From Dipteris shenzhenensis (taxonomy: Eukaryota > Polypodiophyta > Polypodiopsida > Gleicheniales): a stretch of 64,000 bases of DNA. The notes beneath the pieces were generated by a model. It ran no database searches and had not been told where the DNA came from. It saw only the letters and a program-made list of their open reading frames with translations. Below, in pieces: positions 52,680-63,800 of this stretch (within the stretch, counting starts at the first letter, position 1; each line of letters begins with the position of its first letter). Location of the stretch: NCBI GenBank assembly GCA_047967505.1, contig CM106538.1; one strand, written 5' to 3'. The translations under genes and the position numbers were made by a program.

Positions 52680-53824
52680 ATGGCTTCGAGTTTTGGTTCC
52701 AAGGTGTCTTTCAAATATCTTGAACATGCTTGGTATTTTATGGAGCACAAATCAAAGTATTTGTTGGTGATCTTACTATCGAGAATGTGTCAAGCGTGAA
52801 ATATTCTCCAGAGGCAGTACAAAATGGTGGCATGGTCTCAACCATCAACATTAAAGAAAACAATTTGATAGAAGTTGTGTACAAAGGGAAGAATGACAAT
52901 GTGGTCTACAAGTTACGAGTTATGCACAAGCACTTCTTGAAGCCCTTACCAGATTCAATTGAGGGATCCCAAGAATTACTTAGTGCCTTGGAAGCATTGA
53001 AGAAAACGTGGGATGCATTTTCGAGTGGTGGTATTTTACCTTCAATAGCAGTAAGTATGCCATCTATAATATGTAGCCCTCAAGTTGTACCACCAATATC
53101 TGTGGTGATAACTACAGCTACATCTCCTGCAAGAGTAACTACAATATCTCCAACTGTACCTACACCATCGACTACTAGAACTATAGGAACAAGAAGGAGT
53201 GATCATGGAGTAGATTCAAGTTCCACAGCTATTCTTAGAAAGAGAGCCAAAATAACTCCTACTCCACGTGCAGATCGTTCAAGTGTAGGTTATTTAAAAC
53301 CAGGCAAAAAATTGGATAGTGATGATCAGGAGGATCCGCAAGAAGAAGATACAAGTCTCATAGACTTTTCTATAAGTGTGGCAGCAGACTTACATCCTCC
53401 AGAGGATGAGGGGTACATTTGGGGATTTTCACAATTCAGCATGGCCACAATGCTTATCGGTTGAGCTTCATTGTTCACAAATCAAAGAAAGCTAGATAAG
53501 ACATTTGCACACAAATTGTATGAAGATACGAGGAAAACAAGAACTCCAATTGCCACTAATTATATCACTCTTCATCCTATGGCATTTAAGAGACTTCAAG
53601 AAGATGATCCTACATTGCCTGATGTCACATTTCAAAAGCGCATGGTCTTTCATGATGCTTTTGAGAACTTTAGAAGGAGTGACTTTGTTCGTGAAGAGGC
53701 TTTGTACCAAAGCCGGTATGGGACTGACACTCGGGGGGGTCACTCATCATATGTAACCCTATCACGTGAGTTCAATAGAAGGATTTTTTTTATTTCTAAA
53801 ATTTACAGAAATAAATATACATAA
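52680..53824 (+). pseudogene. Unassigned ORF block, first part
   Basis: Reading begins after TTTGCAG (52660-52673), which looks like a splice acceptor, with ATG at 52680 (MASSFGSKVSFKYLEHAW). A frameshift near 52728 leads into a 244-codon frame without an ATG near its start (52730-53464). That frame contains KVFVGDLTIENVSSVKYSP and IEVVYKGKNDNVVYKLRVMH, a Ser/Thr/Pro-rich low-complexity region and an acidic stretch (DSDDQEDPQEED). After one stop a further 117-codon frame follows to 53824 (TPIATNYITLHPMAFKRLQE, MVFHDAFENFRRSDFV). The composition is that of real coding sequence, not simple repeat. No family recognised. Confidence 0.45.
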
Positions 53825-53929
53825 GGGACTATTTAAAATAGTTTTGGAAAAAAATTACAGATTTGTATAGAAAAGGGGTATATTTTATTAATAAAATTTT
53901 TTACAGATAAGGGACTTTAAATATAGGCC

Positions 53930-54410
53930 TTGAACGCACGTGATATAGAGGGTTTATACATAGTGACCCCCCCGACATCAAGAAGAGATACATGCCGGCA
54001 AAGAATAGATTCCTGGAAAGATGCAGGTTTGAGCCCATTAATGGGCAACACTTTTGTGAAGCTTGCAAGATCGCCCTTGATGAGGGAAGAAAAGGAAACT
54101 TGCCACAGATTGAATGGATGGAAAAGTTTCAACGGGTCATTTGTCATGTATGCATATTGAACAATGGCTTGAAGTACATTTTAGAATCAAAAAGGCTGGC
54201 TTTATCATGAAGATCTTGGTTCTTCCTTTGAAGATCCTGCATAGAGTTATGCACTACAACAATGGTGCTATTTCCTAAATGTGCTAGCATCTCTACTTGG
54301 GCTCTGCGCATCTCACTTGCTTGCATAGCCACATTGACTGAGCATTGTTTAACCAATTGCAATAACCAAGCAACCTCGCATGTCCATTTCCAATAAACCA
54401 AACTAGCTCA
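53930..54410 (+). pseudogene. Unassigned ORF block, zinc-ligand-like segment
   Basis: A 72-codon frame (53992-54210) reads FLERCRFEPINGQHFCEACK ... RVICHVCILNNGLKY, with two CxxC pairs 28 residues apart (about residues 23-26 and 51-54) that could bind a metal ion. A competing frame overlaps it. From about 54211 the plus strand is closed. A minus-strand frame (54144-54401, MVYWKWTCEVAWLLQLVKQC) covers the next part, so an inverted piece is possible. Not assignable. Confidence 0.35.
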
Positions 54411-54429
54411 TGCTCCACATCAACTCCTT

Positions 54430-55510
54430 GATAAGACATGGGCTAGAAAGTGGTTGGCTTCAATGGATGCAGATTCCACACCAATAAAGGATCTAAGAGC
54501 TAAAATGCCAAAGGTTGTTGAGATAGAATATATGGACATCAAGAAAAAGGCCTTGTAGTCCATTGCCCAATGTAGAGCAATTGGTGGTTTAGATGATGGT
54601 TCTCCATTTAGCTTATCCTATGATATCTTACTATTAGAGAATGATACAAATTTTGCACACATCAATGGCATTGATACAGAGCATTTCATAGCAATGAGTG
54701 GTCATGCTTGGGAGAAGCCATGTGTATTTCATAGATGAATTGCAAGACCTTGCAGTGTCACGGATAGTTGAACTTGTGAGGTTTATCATACAAGGTCCTA
54801 TGGCAGATAAGAAAAGATCAACGTTGGTCCTGTTCATAATAGAATCACAAAGGGATGCCTTGTATTCGAGTTTGACATGTGCATTTGGGTATTTACTTCA
54901 AAAGTATACCATGGTATAGTCCTATGCAACCATATGACTATCTTGGAAGGCACTGCCATTCAAGTCTTGCAACCTTTCTTGATGTGCTTCTTATCCAGGG
55001 GTGGTGGCAATCTAATCGAAATTCATTTAAGGACTCTCGAGCTTCATTACTTTGAGGACAATAAGGTTAAGCTTGATGCAGCAGCAATGGTGGATTATAG
55101 AAAGCCGATGCATCCTACTGTGATACTAAAGATGACAAAGAATTTACTATATGATGGGTGGGAAGTAGCATTGTATCCAATGGGTTTTACTGCTGCTGAG
55201 AAATTTCTATGCTAAGTAGAAATGTAAATGTCATTAATACCCCCCATCAGATTGAGTTCTTTGACACATATTACAGTTGCACTACCTTCTTTGAAGAGGA
55301 AAATGTCAAAGAAGAGAGTAGTGAGGAAAATGTCAAAGACGAGGGTAGTGAGTCTGAGAGTGATGATTCTAGCTCAAGTGATGAAGAGGATGAAAGCTCT
55401 GAATCCAATGACTTATTCCAAGAAGAAATCCGCACAAATAATAAGGATGATCAATTGTCAACTAGAGTCAAGGAGGTTCCGCTCATTATACGAGAAGGCC
55501 CGCGGTAGCA
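54430..55510 (+). pseudogene. Unassigned ORF block, C-terminal part with acidic tail
   Basis: Frames with protein-like composition: TWARKWLASMDADSTPIKDLRAKMP (54440 on), AQCRAIGGLDDGSPFSLSYDI and a shift to RSTLVLFIIESQRDALYSSL (54790-54890). Then a 112-codon frame (54877-55215) with TILEGTAIQVLQPFLMCFL, LRTLELHYFEDNKVKLDAAAM and NLLYDGWEVALYPMGFTAAE. An overlapping frame (55209-55508) is rich in Glu/Ser/Asp. At least two frameshifts. No family recognised; a decayed host-type gene or an element-borne ORF are equally open. Confidence 0.4.
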
Positions 55511-56600
55511 AGAAGTAGTAGTACAGCACGTCATAGGAAAAGGTAAGGCTAAAGAGGTGGAAACACTTCCCTTGAAATTAAAAGTGAGGAAGGCACCCTT
55601 GATCTTGGGTGAAGGACATGCAAGTGGATCAAGCAAGGAAAGCAAAGCATGACCAGCCAGAGGAGTTACCAGGAGGCATAGATGGTTCTTCAACCATGAC
55701 CTTACAAACTCTAGAAACTCTAGAGCAGCCTACTAGTCAGGTGCTTGGAACTGAAGAGCAAACTATTGAGGACCTTGCTATAAGACTCCAGTCTTAGAGT
55801 AGCCTATTAGTCAGGATCTTGGTAGTCAAGGGCGCATTGAGGACATTGGTACTGTCTTAAAGTAGCCTATTAGTTAGGACCCTAGTAGTCAAGGGCTTGG
55901 CATTGAGGACATTGGTATTGAGGAACATGATGGCTGACGGCTTTGTAATCACAAGTTTTGGACATCGCAAGTTTTGAACTTCTACGTAAAGCGAATATCT
56001 AATAAAAAGTTTACTTTTTTGATTTCTTTACTCTCATTATTGTGTATAAAGATTGTTTATGAGGTCCATTTTATACTTAATGGTGTATTTTAAACTTTAT
56101 GTCCATATATTTTTATAGTTAAGGGTGTTTTTTAATACCAAGTGAGGTGTATATGTACACCACTTACACATAAAAGGATTTATGTACACTACCTTTCTAA
56201 GGGGTTTATGTACACCACCTTTCTAAAAGAAATGGTCATAAAGGTGTGTGCACACCACTTATACATAAAGGTGTTTATTTACACCACCTTTTTAAGAGAA
56301 TTGGCTATTTATTGATGTTCTTAAGGTGATAGTAGCTCAATTCATAAGAAGTTATAAAGATGTTTATGTAGACCACTTTGAAAGAGATTTGGTTATGCAT
56401 TGATGTTCTCAGTACTTAACGACCAAATCTTTTGTTTTGAGTTGTCAAATCTAGTTCAAAAAACAACATTACTAGTATATTCAAAAATTTTGGACTGTTT
56501 TGTAGTCCATTTCTCAAATTGAACTTTGCACGAGTCCAAAATTTTTGAATAGTGTGTTCTTTTTTTTTGAGAAGGTAGAAATGGCAATGGAAGTAGTGCA
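55511..56600. other. Non-coding stretch with short repeats and an inverted repeat
   Basis: 55720-55920 holds repeated CCTA.TAGTCAGG..CTTGG phrases. 56140-56400 holds tandem AAAGGTGTTTATGTACACCACC-type units, partly self-complementary. 56478-56495 and 56534-56551 form a perfect 18-bp inverted repeat (TATTCAAAAATTTTGGAC and its complement) with a 38-bp loop. No gene recognised. Confidence 0.7.
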
Positions 56601-57250
56601 ATAAGGCACATGGACGATCAAGAACCGACCCCTCTCTGTCTAGATGTGGGAACCTTCATTCAATCTAGACTCACCTCCGCCTACCAACGCGCCCATTTGT
56701 GTAGAGTTTCTAGACCTGCCCATGTCAATCTTTCCTCAGTTGGAAGCGCTTTGCCTCCCTCTTGGCCAGTTTTTAGGATTAGAAATGAAGAGATTCATAA
56801 GTCTTAGAAAAAATCCACTAGCCTATTTCCTTATGGACTTGTCTATAGATACTCCCAATGCCATCTGATTACTTGATGGTGACGGGTCTGAACTAATACA
56901 AAAGGTGTTCTACAAGAATATCCCAAACTCATGTTTTCTATGTGGTTTGGGCGGACACTTTATAAAAGACTGCCTTGCCCGCAACAGTCATGTGGTAAAG
57001 AGAAGCAAGCTGAGAAGAGTAAGGAGCCAGAGACACCGGAAAATACAAGGGTAGACGATCCAACTCCTCCACAGGAAGAGAAACAGAACCAGGTTAAAGA
57101 GAGTCGGGTAGAGATAGAAAAGAAAGGTAAACAAATAGAGGAAGAGAGGACCAATGGAGAGATCATGGAAGATAGCTTAGGAGAATAGGATTTTGTCCCC
57201 AACACATAGGATTTTGAAGCTCAATTAGAGCAAGCCGAACACAAAGCCAT
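56601..57250 (+). pseudogene. LINE ORF1 remnant with zinc knuckle
   Basis: Degraded plant L1-type ORF1. A hydrophobic stretch EFLDLPMSIFPQLEALCLPLG (56704-56766) precedes a CCHC knuckle CFLCGLGGHFIKDC (about 56932-56973), then a Lys/Glu-rich tail. The arrangement matches ORF1 proteins of plant L1 elements, which bind element RNA. Stops and frame changes throughout. Confidence 0.7.
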
Positions 57251-57469
57251 CTCACAGGATGAATAACCTTTCACCATTGTGAAGGGGAAAAGAACAATCC
57301 AAATTGAAAAAAAAAAAGGATAGCTCCCACCTAGATAACCCAACCAAGAAGAGCTTAGCAGAAAGAGAAAAGAGGAGGTTGTCTAGAGGCTTTAAGTTAT
57401 CTCCACAAATGAGCCTGATCAATTTCAAAAAGTTGAGGAATAAAAGCTCCACCCAATGATGAGTCAAAA

Positions 57470-58850
57470 AAAATTTATGTCTCTTAGTAAATGTTCAAGG
57501 GTTAACAAATGACTTGAAGCCCCTAGTTTTCAAGAGATGGTTGAGGACAAACAAGCTTTCCCTCAACTTCTTAGCTCTCCAAGAAGTCAAAGTTGGAGGA
57601 GCGAATCTTATCTAGCATCTAAAGCAAATCGATGACAAGAGAAGCTGGTTCACAATAGTCATGATGAAGGGAGAGGAGGTGCATTCATAGGTGTTGCAAA
57701 TCACCTAGTTCAAGGGGTAGCAAGAGTTTTACCGATTTGTGGCAAATTCGGGATTGGGGGTGGAATTTGTCATCCTAATCTCTCATGCCAGGTCTTCTTG
57801 GTGTATGCTCCAAATCAGGCTAGAGAGAGCAGAGCTCTTCTATGGGGAATCGTTCGCTTTGCAGACAATGTGCTTCTACTTTGAGACTTTAATATGGTTA
57901 AGAGTAGATTAGATAGGTGGGAAATAATAGGCAGTGTGATAAGAGGCCATGAAATGAATACGTGGATGCACCTCAAAGAAAGGGAAGAGCTGGTGGACAT
58001 ATCAAAAGAAACTACCTTTACTTGGACAAATAACCAGGTAAGACACCTCCATAGAAAAGGGCATTTGAATAGAGCATATTGCTTCAAGAGAATAGTTGAG
58101 GAGATGCTTTGTGTTAAGAGTAGAGCACTGGATACCCTCCCCTTCTTGGATCACAAACCCATTTTCATAGTCCTAGAAAAGGAAGAAATGATCATTGGTC
58201 GCTCTTGGTTTAAGGCCAATCCTTTCTTTTTTCAACTCTTGTACGTTAGGAATAAGATAGATAAAATCTGGCACAATGCCTTTGGGGGCTCAGCTAATCC
58301 AATAGATAAATGGATTAGAGCCATGGCTAGGACCAAAATTTTCTTACAAGAAATCAAGTGTAGAGCTGACAAAGCTAGGTCTCTTAGAACACAAAAGCTT
58401 GAAGATCATCTGGCTCTCCTTGAGCATGACAACACTGATCACAGTCAGAGGAAAATGAGGACACTCAGAGCTAAACTCAGAATAGAAGCAGAAATAGTAG
58501 CCAACCAGGCAAGGATTTACACACAGGATTAGTGGGAAAGAAGAGAAAATAAGGGTAATGAGGATATGTTGAAAAGCCTGAGGAAAAAACACACTAAAGA
58601 ATACCTAGAGGCTCTTCAAGTCGAAGATAGCCGCATTCAAGACCCGGTTGAAATTCTTGAGGTGATCTCATAACACTTTAACCAATTGCTAGGAGAGGAG
58701 GAAATCATCAGAATAGAAAAGGCTATAGCTCAAGGGAAATGTTGTAAAGTTAGAGAAAGAAAAGTCTCCTCTTTTGATAGCAATTATCTAGATAGAAACC
58801 TCACCTTAGAGGAACTAAAAGGTGTAGTAGATCAAAGGGGGAAGGTAAGA
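57470..58850 (+). pseudogene. LINE ORF2, endonuclease region
   Basis: Begins with a VNVQGLTNDL-like start and NFLALQEVKVGG (57480-57600), typical of APE-type endonucleases of L1 elements. Later motifs are FADNVLLL-like and DRWEIIGSVIRGHEMN, ETTFTWTNNQ (58010) and LDHKPIFI (58150), the usual order before RT. A 212-codon open frame remains (57894-58532). Numerous stops elsewhere. Confidence 0.7.
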
Positions 58851-60033
58851 CACTAGGAGAAGATGGCCTCCCTATAGAGTTTTATCATGTCTTTTGGGAA
58901 ACGGTAGGCCCCTATCTCATGTTGCTCTGGCAAGATTTCAAAGAGAAAGGGTTTTTAGACCCAAGAATAAACACAAGTATGATAAAACTTATCCCTAAGG
59001 GTGGACTAAAAGAGGAATTAAAGGACTAGAGGCCGTTGACCATGCTGAATTGCAACTATGAGATCTTTGCAAAGGCGCTTGCTTATTAAACTTAAAACCA
59101 AGATGCAATGCTAGATAAGGGAGGATAAAAGGGGGTTCATTCAAGGAAGACATATCCTTGAAGAAATTCTCACCTTGTGGGAAGGACTTGAACTGGCTGA
59201 GGAGACTCAGCAGGACATATGCTTCCTCAAAATAGACTTTGACAAAGCCTATCATAGAATGCAATGGGGTTTTATCTTGTCCTCCCTCAAAGAGATGGGA
59301 GTTGGTTAGATCTTATGTAGAAATTCTACTATGTCAAGCTAGAAGGTTGAAGAAAATGGTAGAATGACACAACCTTTTGGGCTTAAAAGATCAATCAGAC
59401 AAGGTTGCCTGCTAGCTCCTCTACTCTTTGCTATAGTTGCAGATGCACTAGGATGTCTTGTTAAGGATGAACTAGACAAGGGTCAAGTAAAAGGAATTCA
59501 GGTGGAAGGGGGTAGATAGATTATGTGCCAACAATTTGCAGATGACACAAATCTAACATCATACAATGATGAAGAGTCAGTACGAGTCATGTTGGAGTGC
59601 TTAAATATGTTTTGTATGGCCTCGGGATCCACGTTTAATCATGATAAAACAGGGATATATGGCACCTTGAGCCTTCCCCCCCTTTTTTGGTATAATAAGG
59701 GATGTAAATAGATTAGAAAAGGGGAGGTTTTCAGACTATTGGGAATCCCTATGGGCTTCGGTTGCACTATGCAGGACAGATGGGACTAGGTCTTAGATAG
59801 GGTCAAAAGCAAGGTGAACAGATGGCAAGGGCTGCAGCTGACTCTACCAAGAAGAAAGTTTATCCTCAACCACTACATCTACCCCTCCATTATCTACTTC
59901 ATTTCTTGCTAGTTCCCAACTAAGAAGTTCCTTAGATAAATAAACAACTTATTTAGATCTTTTCTCTAGGTAGGAGATGAGGTCAATCACAAGGTTCCTA
60001 AAGTTAAATGGCAAACTTGCACAAAGCCAACAG
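58851..60033 (+). pseudogene. LINE ORF2, reverse transcriptase region
   Basis: Non-LTR RT motifs in changing frames: GEDGLPIEFYHVFWETVG (58868), SMIKLIPKGG and RPLTMLNCNYEIFAKAL (58975-59085), GFIQGRHILEEIL (59131), ICFLKIDFDKAYHRM (59217), RQGCLLAPLLFAIVADALG (59397) and QQFADDTNLTSY (59527) carrying the catalytic ADD. Then SGSTFNHDKTGIY (59625). It ends at about 60033 against copia sequence without a poly-A tail, so the 3' end is lost. Confidence 0.85.
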
Positions 60034-60196
60034 AAGTTGTATTTTTTTGTAGTGACAGAATATTTTGCAGTGCTCTATAATGGCATCTGATGCTTGTTTA
60101 CAGATTATCACTGAAAAGCTTGACAAGAACAACTTCCAAGCATGGAAGTTTAGAATGACGAATTTCCTTAAGGGAAAAGGCTATTGGGAGCTCATT
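60034..60196 (+). pseudogene. Copia family A gag start fragment
   Basis: About 45 nt of leader (TTTTTTTGTAGTGACAGAAT, matching A's leader) and the first 38 or so gag codons (MASDACLQIITEKLDKNNFQ...). It is cut at GGGAGCTCATTACT and fused to the 3' side of the inverted gypsy element. Confidence 0.88.
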
Positions 60197-60828
60197 ACTA
60201 GAGCTAAACCTGCGCCGAGAGCTGCCTCCATGGCACTGCTGGTAAGCTTCGTGACTTTGCATGGACCATCCACCGGCAAGTGCAACCGGGCCGCTACCAG
60301 CTCCTTGCACAAGGTGAAAGTCTTTCCATACACCACGACCTTGCGCCCGCGTGCAAGCTGCACCAAGATATCTTGCGCCAATGGATGAACTGGTGTCGTA
60401 GCCCATGGCAAACCCGCGAACTCCACCAGACGAGCTCGTGTCAGCCAAGACTGCACAGCCTCATCCCCAACAGGTAACGGATTGATCAGATGGAAGACCA
60501 CCATAGCGGCGAGAAGCTGGGATGCGAGGGAGAAGAGTTCTGGAAAACAAAGAGTCGGAAATAAGCCCCCTTTTGCTTCCAAATTGCCTTTTGGATGCCC
60601 TGGTGAACTCCTTGTTTGCATGCAACGATCAAGTGTCCCATCATCTTGATAAAAGCCCCACTTTGAAGATTCAGTAGATTGCATGGCGACGTCCTTGCTC
60701 CGCAACACGAAGCTTTGCTCCCACCGTTTCTCGGAATAAAGTGAGTGATACCACACGTGCGTACTAATAGCCCCCATCATCGGTTTCTCCACCGAAATGG
60801 CTACAAATGCATTTGAAATGATCTTCAC
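60197..60828 (-). CDS. Additional ORF downstream of gypsy pol
   Basis: Minus-strand frame following pol in the same direction. Its frame overlaps the pol stop (TGA 60825-60827) by two bases; the first ATG is at 60780. It gives at least 195 residues before the copia junction at 60197 interrupts it; the frame stays open a few codons further by chance. Residues near the end read LINPLPVGDEAVQSWLTRAR, LPWATTPVHPLAQDILVQL and GKTFTLCKELVAARLHLPVDG. I do not recognise a family. Some Ty3/gypsy elements of plants carry an extra ORF between pol and the 3' LTR (env-like or of unknown role), so this may be one. No signal peptide or membrane span is apparent. Confidence 0.55.
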
Positions 60829-63800
60829 AGTGGTATCTCCGGAAATGGGTAAGGTGGCATGGGCCCTGTATATGGTCGGAGACGAAATCCATTTACCGGC
60901 TTCTGCAACAGCTCCCCCTGTAGTGTTCCTAATCGGAACGTGCCGTCACCATAACGCTCCACCACCCAATACGGACCTCCCCACCGTAACTTCAGCTTAC
61001 CCGGATGCGGACCCATCCGAGTGTTAAACAATATCACGGCATCTCTCCGTTTGAAGGTCTTCTTCTTTGAATGACGGTCCACCCAGACCTTCCGTCTGTC
61101 CTGGACTACCTGTGCAAGATACGCACTGTTGAACCGCTCCTCACCCAGCCGATCCAGCTGCTCAATCCTCCGGTGTACGGACTCGTCCCAGCCCAATTTC
61201 TCTGCCGCTGCAATCCGCAGACTCGGTACTAGGAATTCCATGGGGACCACTGCTTCAACTCCGTAAACCAACTTGAATGGCGTGAACCCCGTCGCAACCT
61301 TATAGGAAGTCCGGAACGCCCATAATGCGGAGTAAAGTTTTTCATCCCAATCTGTCCGATTTTCATTGACCAGCTTTTTCAGAATGACTAGCAACACCTT
61401 ATTCGAGGACTCCGCCTGTCCGTTTGCCTGAGGGTAATACACTGTGGACTTCTTATGAATGATTAGGTGCCGGGTAACCAGTTCCCGTAACAGCGCATTA
61501 AGGAAATGCCCACCTTGATCTGTGACGAGCTCAACCGGACATCCGTACCGTGTCATAATGGCTTCATAAAGGAATCTGGCCACAGCCTTTGCCGAATTAT
61601 CCTTCAGTGCTCTGGCCTCCACCCATTTGGTACAGTAATCCGTCGCCACCAGGATATACCGGTTACCTGTCCTCCGCGCCGGCGGCGAAAACGGACCTAC
61701 AAAGTCCAGCCCCCACTTCATGAACGGTTCGAGGGCCAGTATGGGATTATGCGGCATCCGGTCCCGACCTGATGGCTGGCCCAACCTCTGGCACACATCG
61801 CATCTTTTGACGAACCTATGCGCATCCCCCATTAATGTTGGCCACCACAGACCTCCTTGGAGTACCTTCCGTCCGGTTACTTCTCCTGCGAAGTGTCCAC
61901 CGCTGATTCCTTGGTGAGCCTCTTCCAGGATGACCTCCTGCTCATGTGGGTACACACACCGTCGCAACACACCATCTAGCCCCTGCTTATACAATTGGTC
62001 AGCAATGATCCGGAAGTCTCTGCTCTTGAGCGCGAGCCGTTTCCGCTGGTCTCGCGACATTCCGTCGCGCATCTGGCCCGTGTCGACAAAGTGAAACATG
62101 TCATCGTACCACGTCTTTGGAGCTGCCGGTACCACCGCCTCCAGTTCGAACAGCTGGGCATCCGAAAAATCGTCTTCCACACCCATCGGGTCTTCGCCAG
62201 ATTCCAACCGCGAAAGGTAATCCGCTACGGCATGTGTACTTCCTGGTCGATGGACCACCGTGAAGTCGAACTCCTGTAAAAGCAGCATCCACCGGGCCAA
62301 CTTTCCAGTGAGCTCGGGCTTGTGTACCAAATACAACAAGGCGGAATGATCCACATGAAACGTGAACCGATTCCCCAACAGGTAGTGACGAAACTTTGTT
62401 ACGGAATAAATCATCCCCAATGCTTCCCGCTCCGTCGTAGAGTAATTCCGTTCGGCTTTTGACAACCTGCGACTTGCATAATACACCGGTCGGAACCACT
62501 TGCTTGTCGCTTCCTGCATGAGGACACTACCAATAGCCACGTCCGAGGCATCCACGAAGACATGAAACATCTTCGTCCAATCTGGCGGCTGAACCACCGG
62601 TGCTGTCGCCAACATCAGTTTGAGCCGTCGAAAAGCTAAGTCACAAGCAGGAGACCAGACTACCGGTACTTTGTTGAGTTGGTCATACAGTGGTGTCGCC
62701 ACATCCGCCAGATACCGTAGCATTCGGCTGTGCCATTTAACCTGCCCTAGGAATCTCACGAGCTGCTTACCGTTGCCAGGAACCTTGGCCTGCCGAATCG
62801 CTTCGACCTTCGCCGGATCTACCGCAATGCCTTCCGCCGAGATAATGCAACCCAGCAGCATACCGCTGCCCACGGCGAATGCACATTTCATAGGGTTCAG
62901 ACACAACCGTGCCTCCCTACACCGGGTTAAGCATTTCTTCAGATGCTCAAGGTGCTGCTTGCGACTCTTGAAAACACTGAAATCGTCCAGAAATACCTGC
63001 ATAAAGATTAGTAAATAATCATCAAATATTTCTTGGACCATGCGTTGAAATGTTGCCGGAGCATTCTTTAGCCCAAATGCCATCACCAGGAAAACAAATG
63101 CTCCCTTCTCCGTGATGAAGGCTGTTTTCTCTCGATCTTCTGGTGCCATCTGCACCTGGTTATACCCACTGAAGCCATCCAGAAAAGAATACATCTCGTG
63201 ACCTGCCACTGTATCCAGCATAGTATCATTAAACGGCAAGGGAAACGGATTCGTGATTGTCGCCGCGTTAAGCTTTCTGTAGTCAACACAGACCCGCAAC
63301 TTCAAATTCTTTTTCGGAACAATCACTATTGGCGAAAGCCACGTTGCACGGTCAACCGGATAGATAAACCCGACCTTTAGCAACCTGTCCAGCTCCTCCT
63401 TCACCCTCTGGGCATAGTTCGGGTTCATTCTATACCGTTGTTGCCGAACCGGTATCGCATCCTTCTGCAGATTGATCCTGTGCTGATAGAATTTGGGATC
63501 GATGCCGAGCAAATCTGTGTAGTCCCAGGCGAACACGTCTTTGAAGGATTTCAGCAATGTCTCCAATTTTCCCCGAAATCCTTTATCGAGCTTCGCACTA
63601 ACACGGACGTTCTTTGGCTCCTCCTCCGTCTCGAGGTTAAGATCCAGCAGCTCGTCTTCTTTGACCCTCCGTGAGCGACGGAGTTCCTGCTCGAAAACTC
63701 TTTCCGCCTCCGCCACTCCCGCTTCGTCCGGCATGTCTCCTGTGCCTTCCGGTAGACTCCCTTCGACTGGTTCTTTCGTGGAACTGGATGACTCCTGCGT

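Noticed and set aside
54144-54401. Minus-strand ORF resembling a copia RNase H segment (CEVAWLLQLV)
   Set aside because: Only the CEVAWL phrase is reminiscent of copia RNase H; the following residues do not fit, so no copia call was made.
61506-61917. Plus-strand ORFs opposite gypsy integrase
   Set aside because: The minus strand has a continuous polyprotein with catalytic motifs; the plus-strand frames are shadows.
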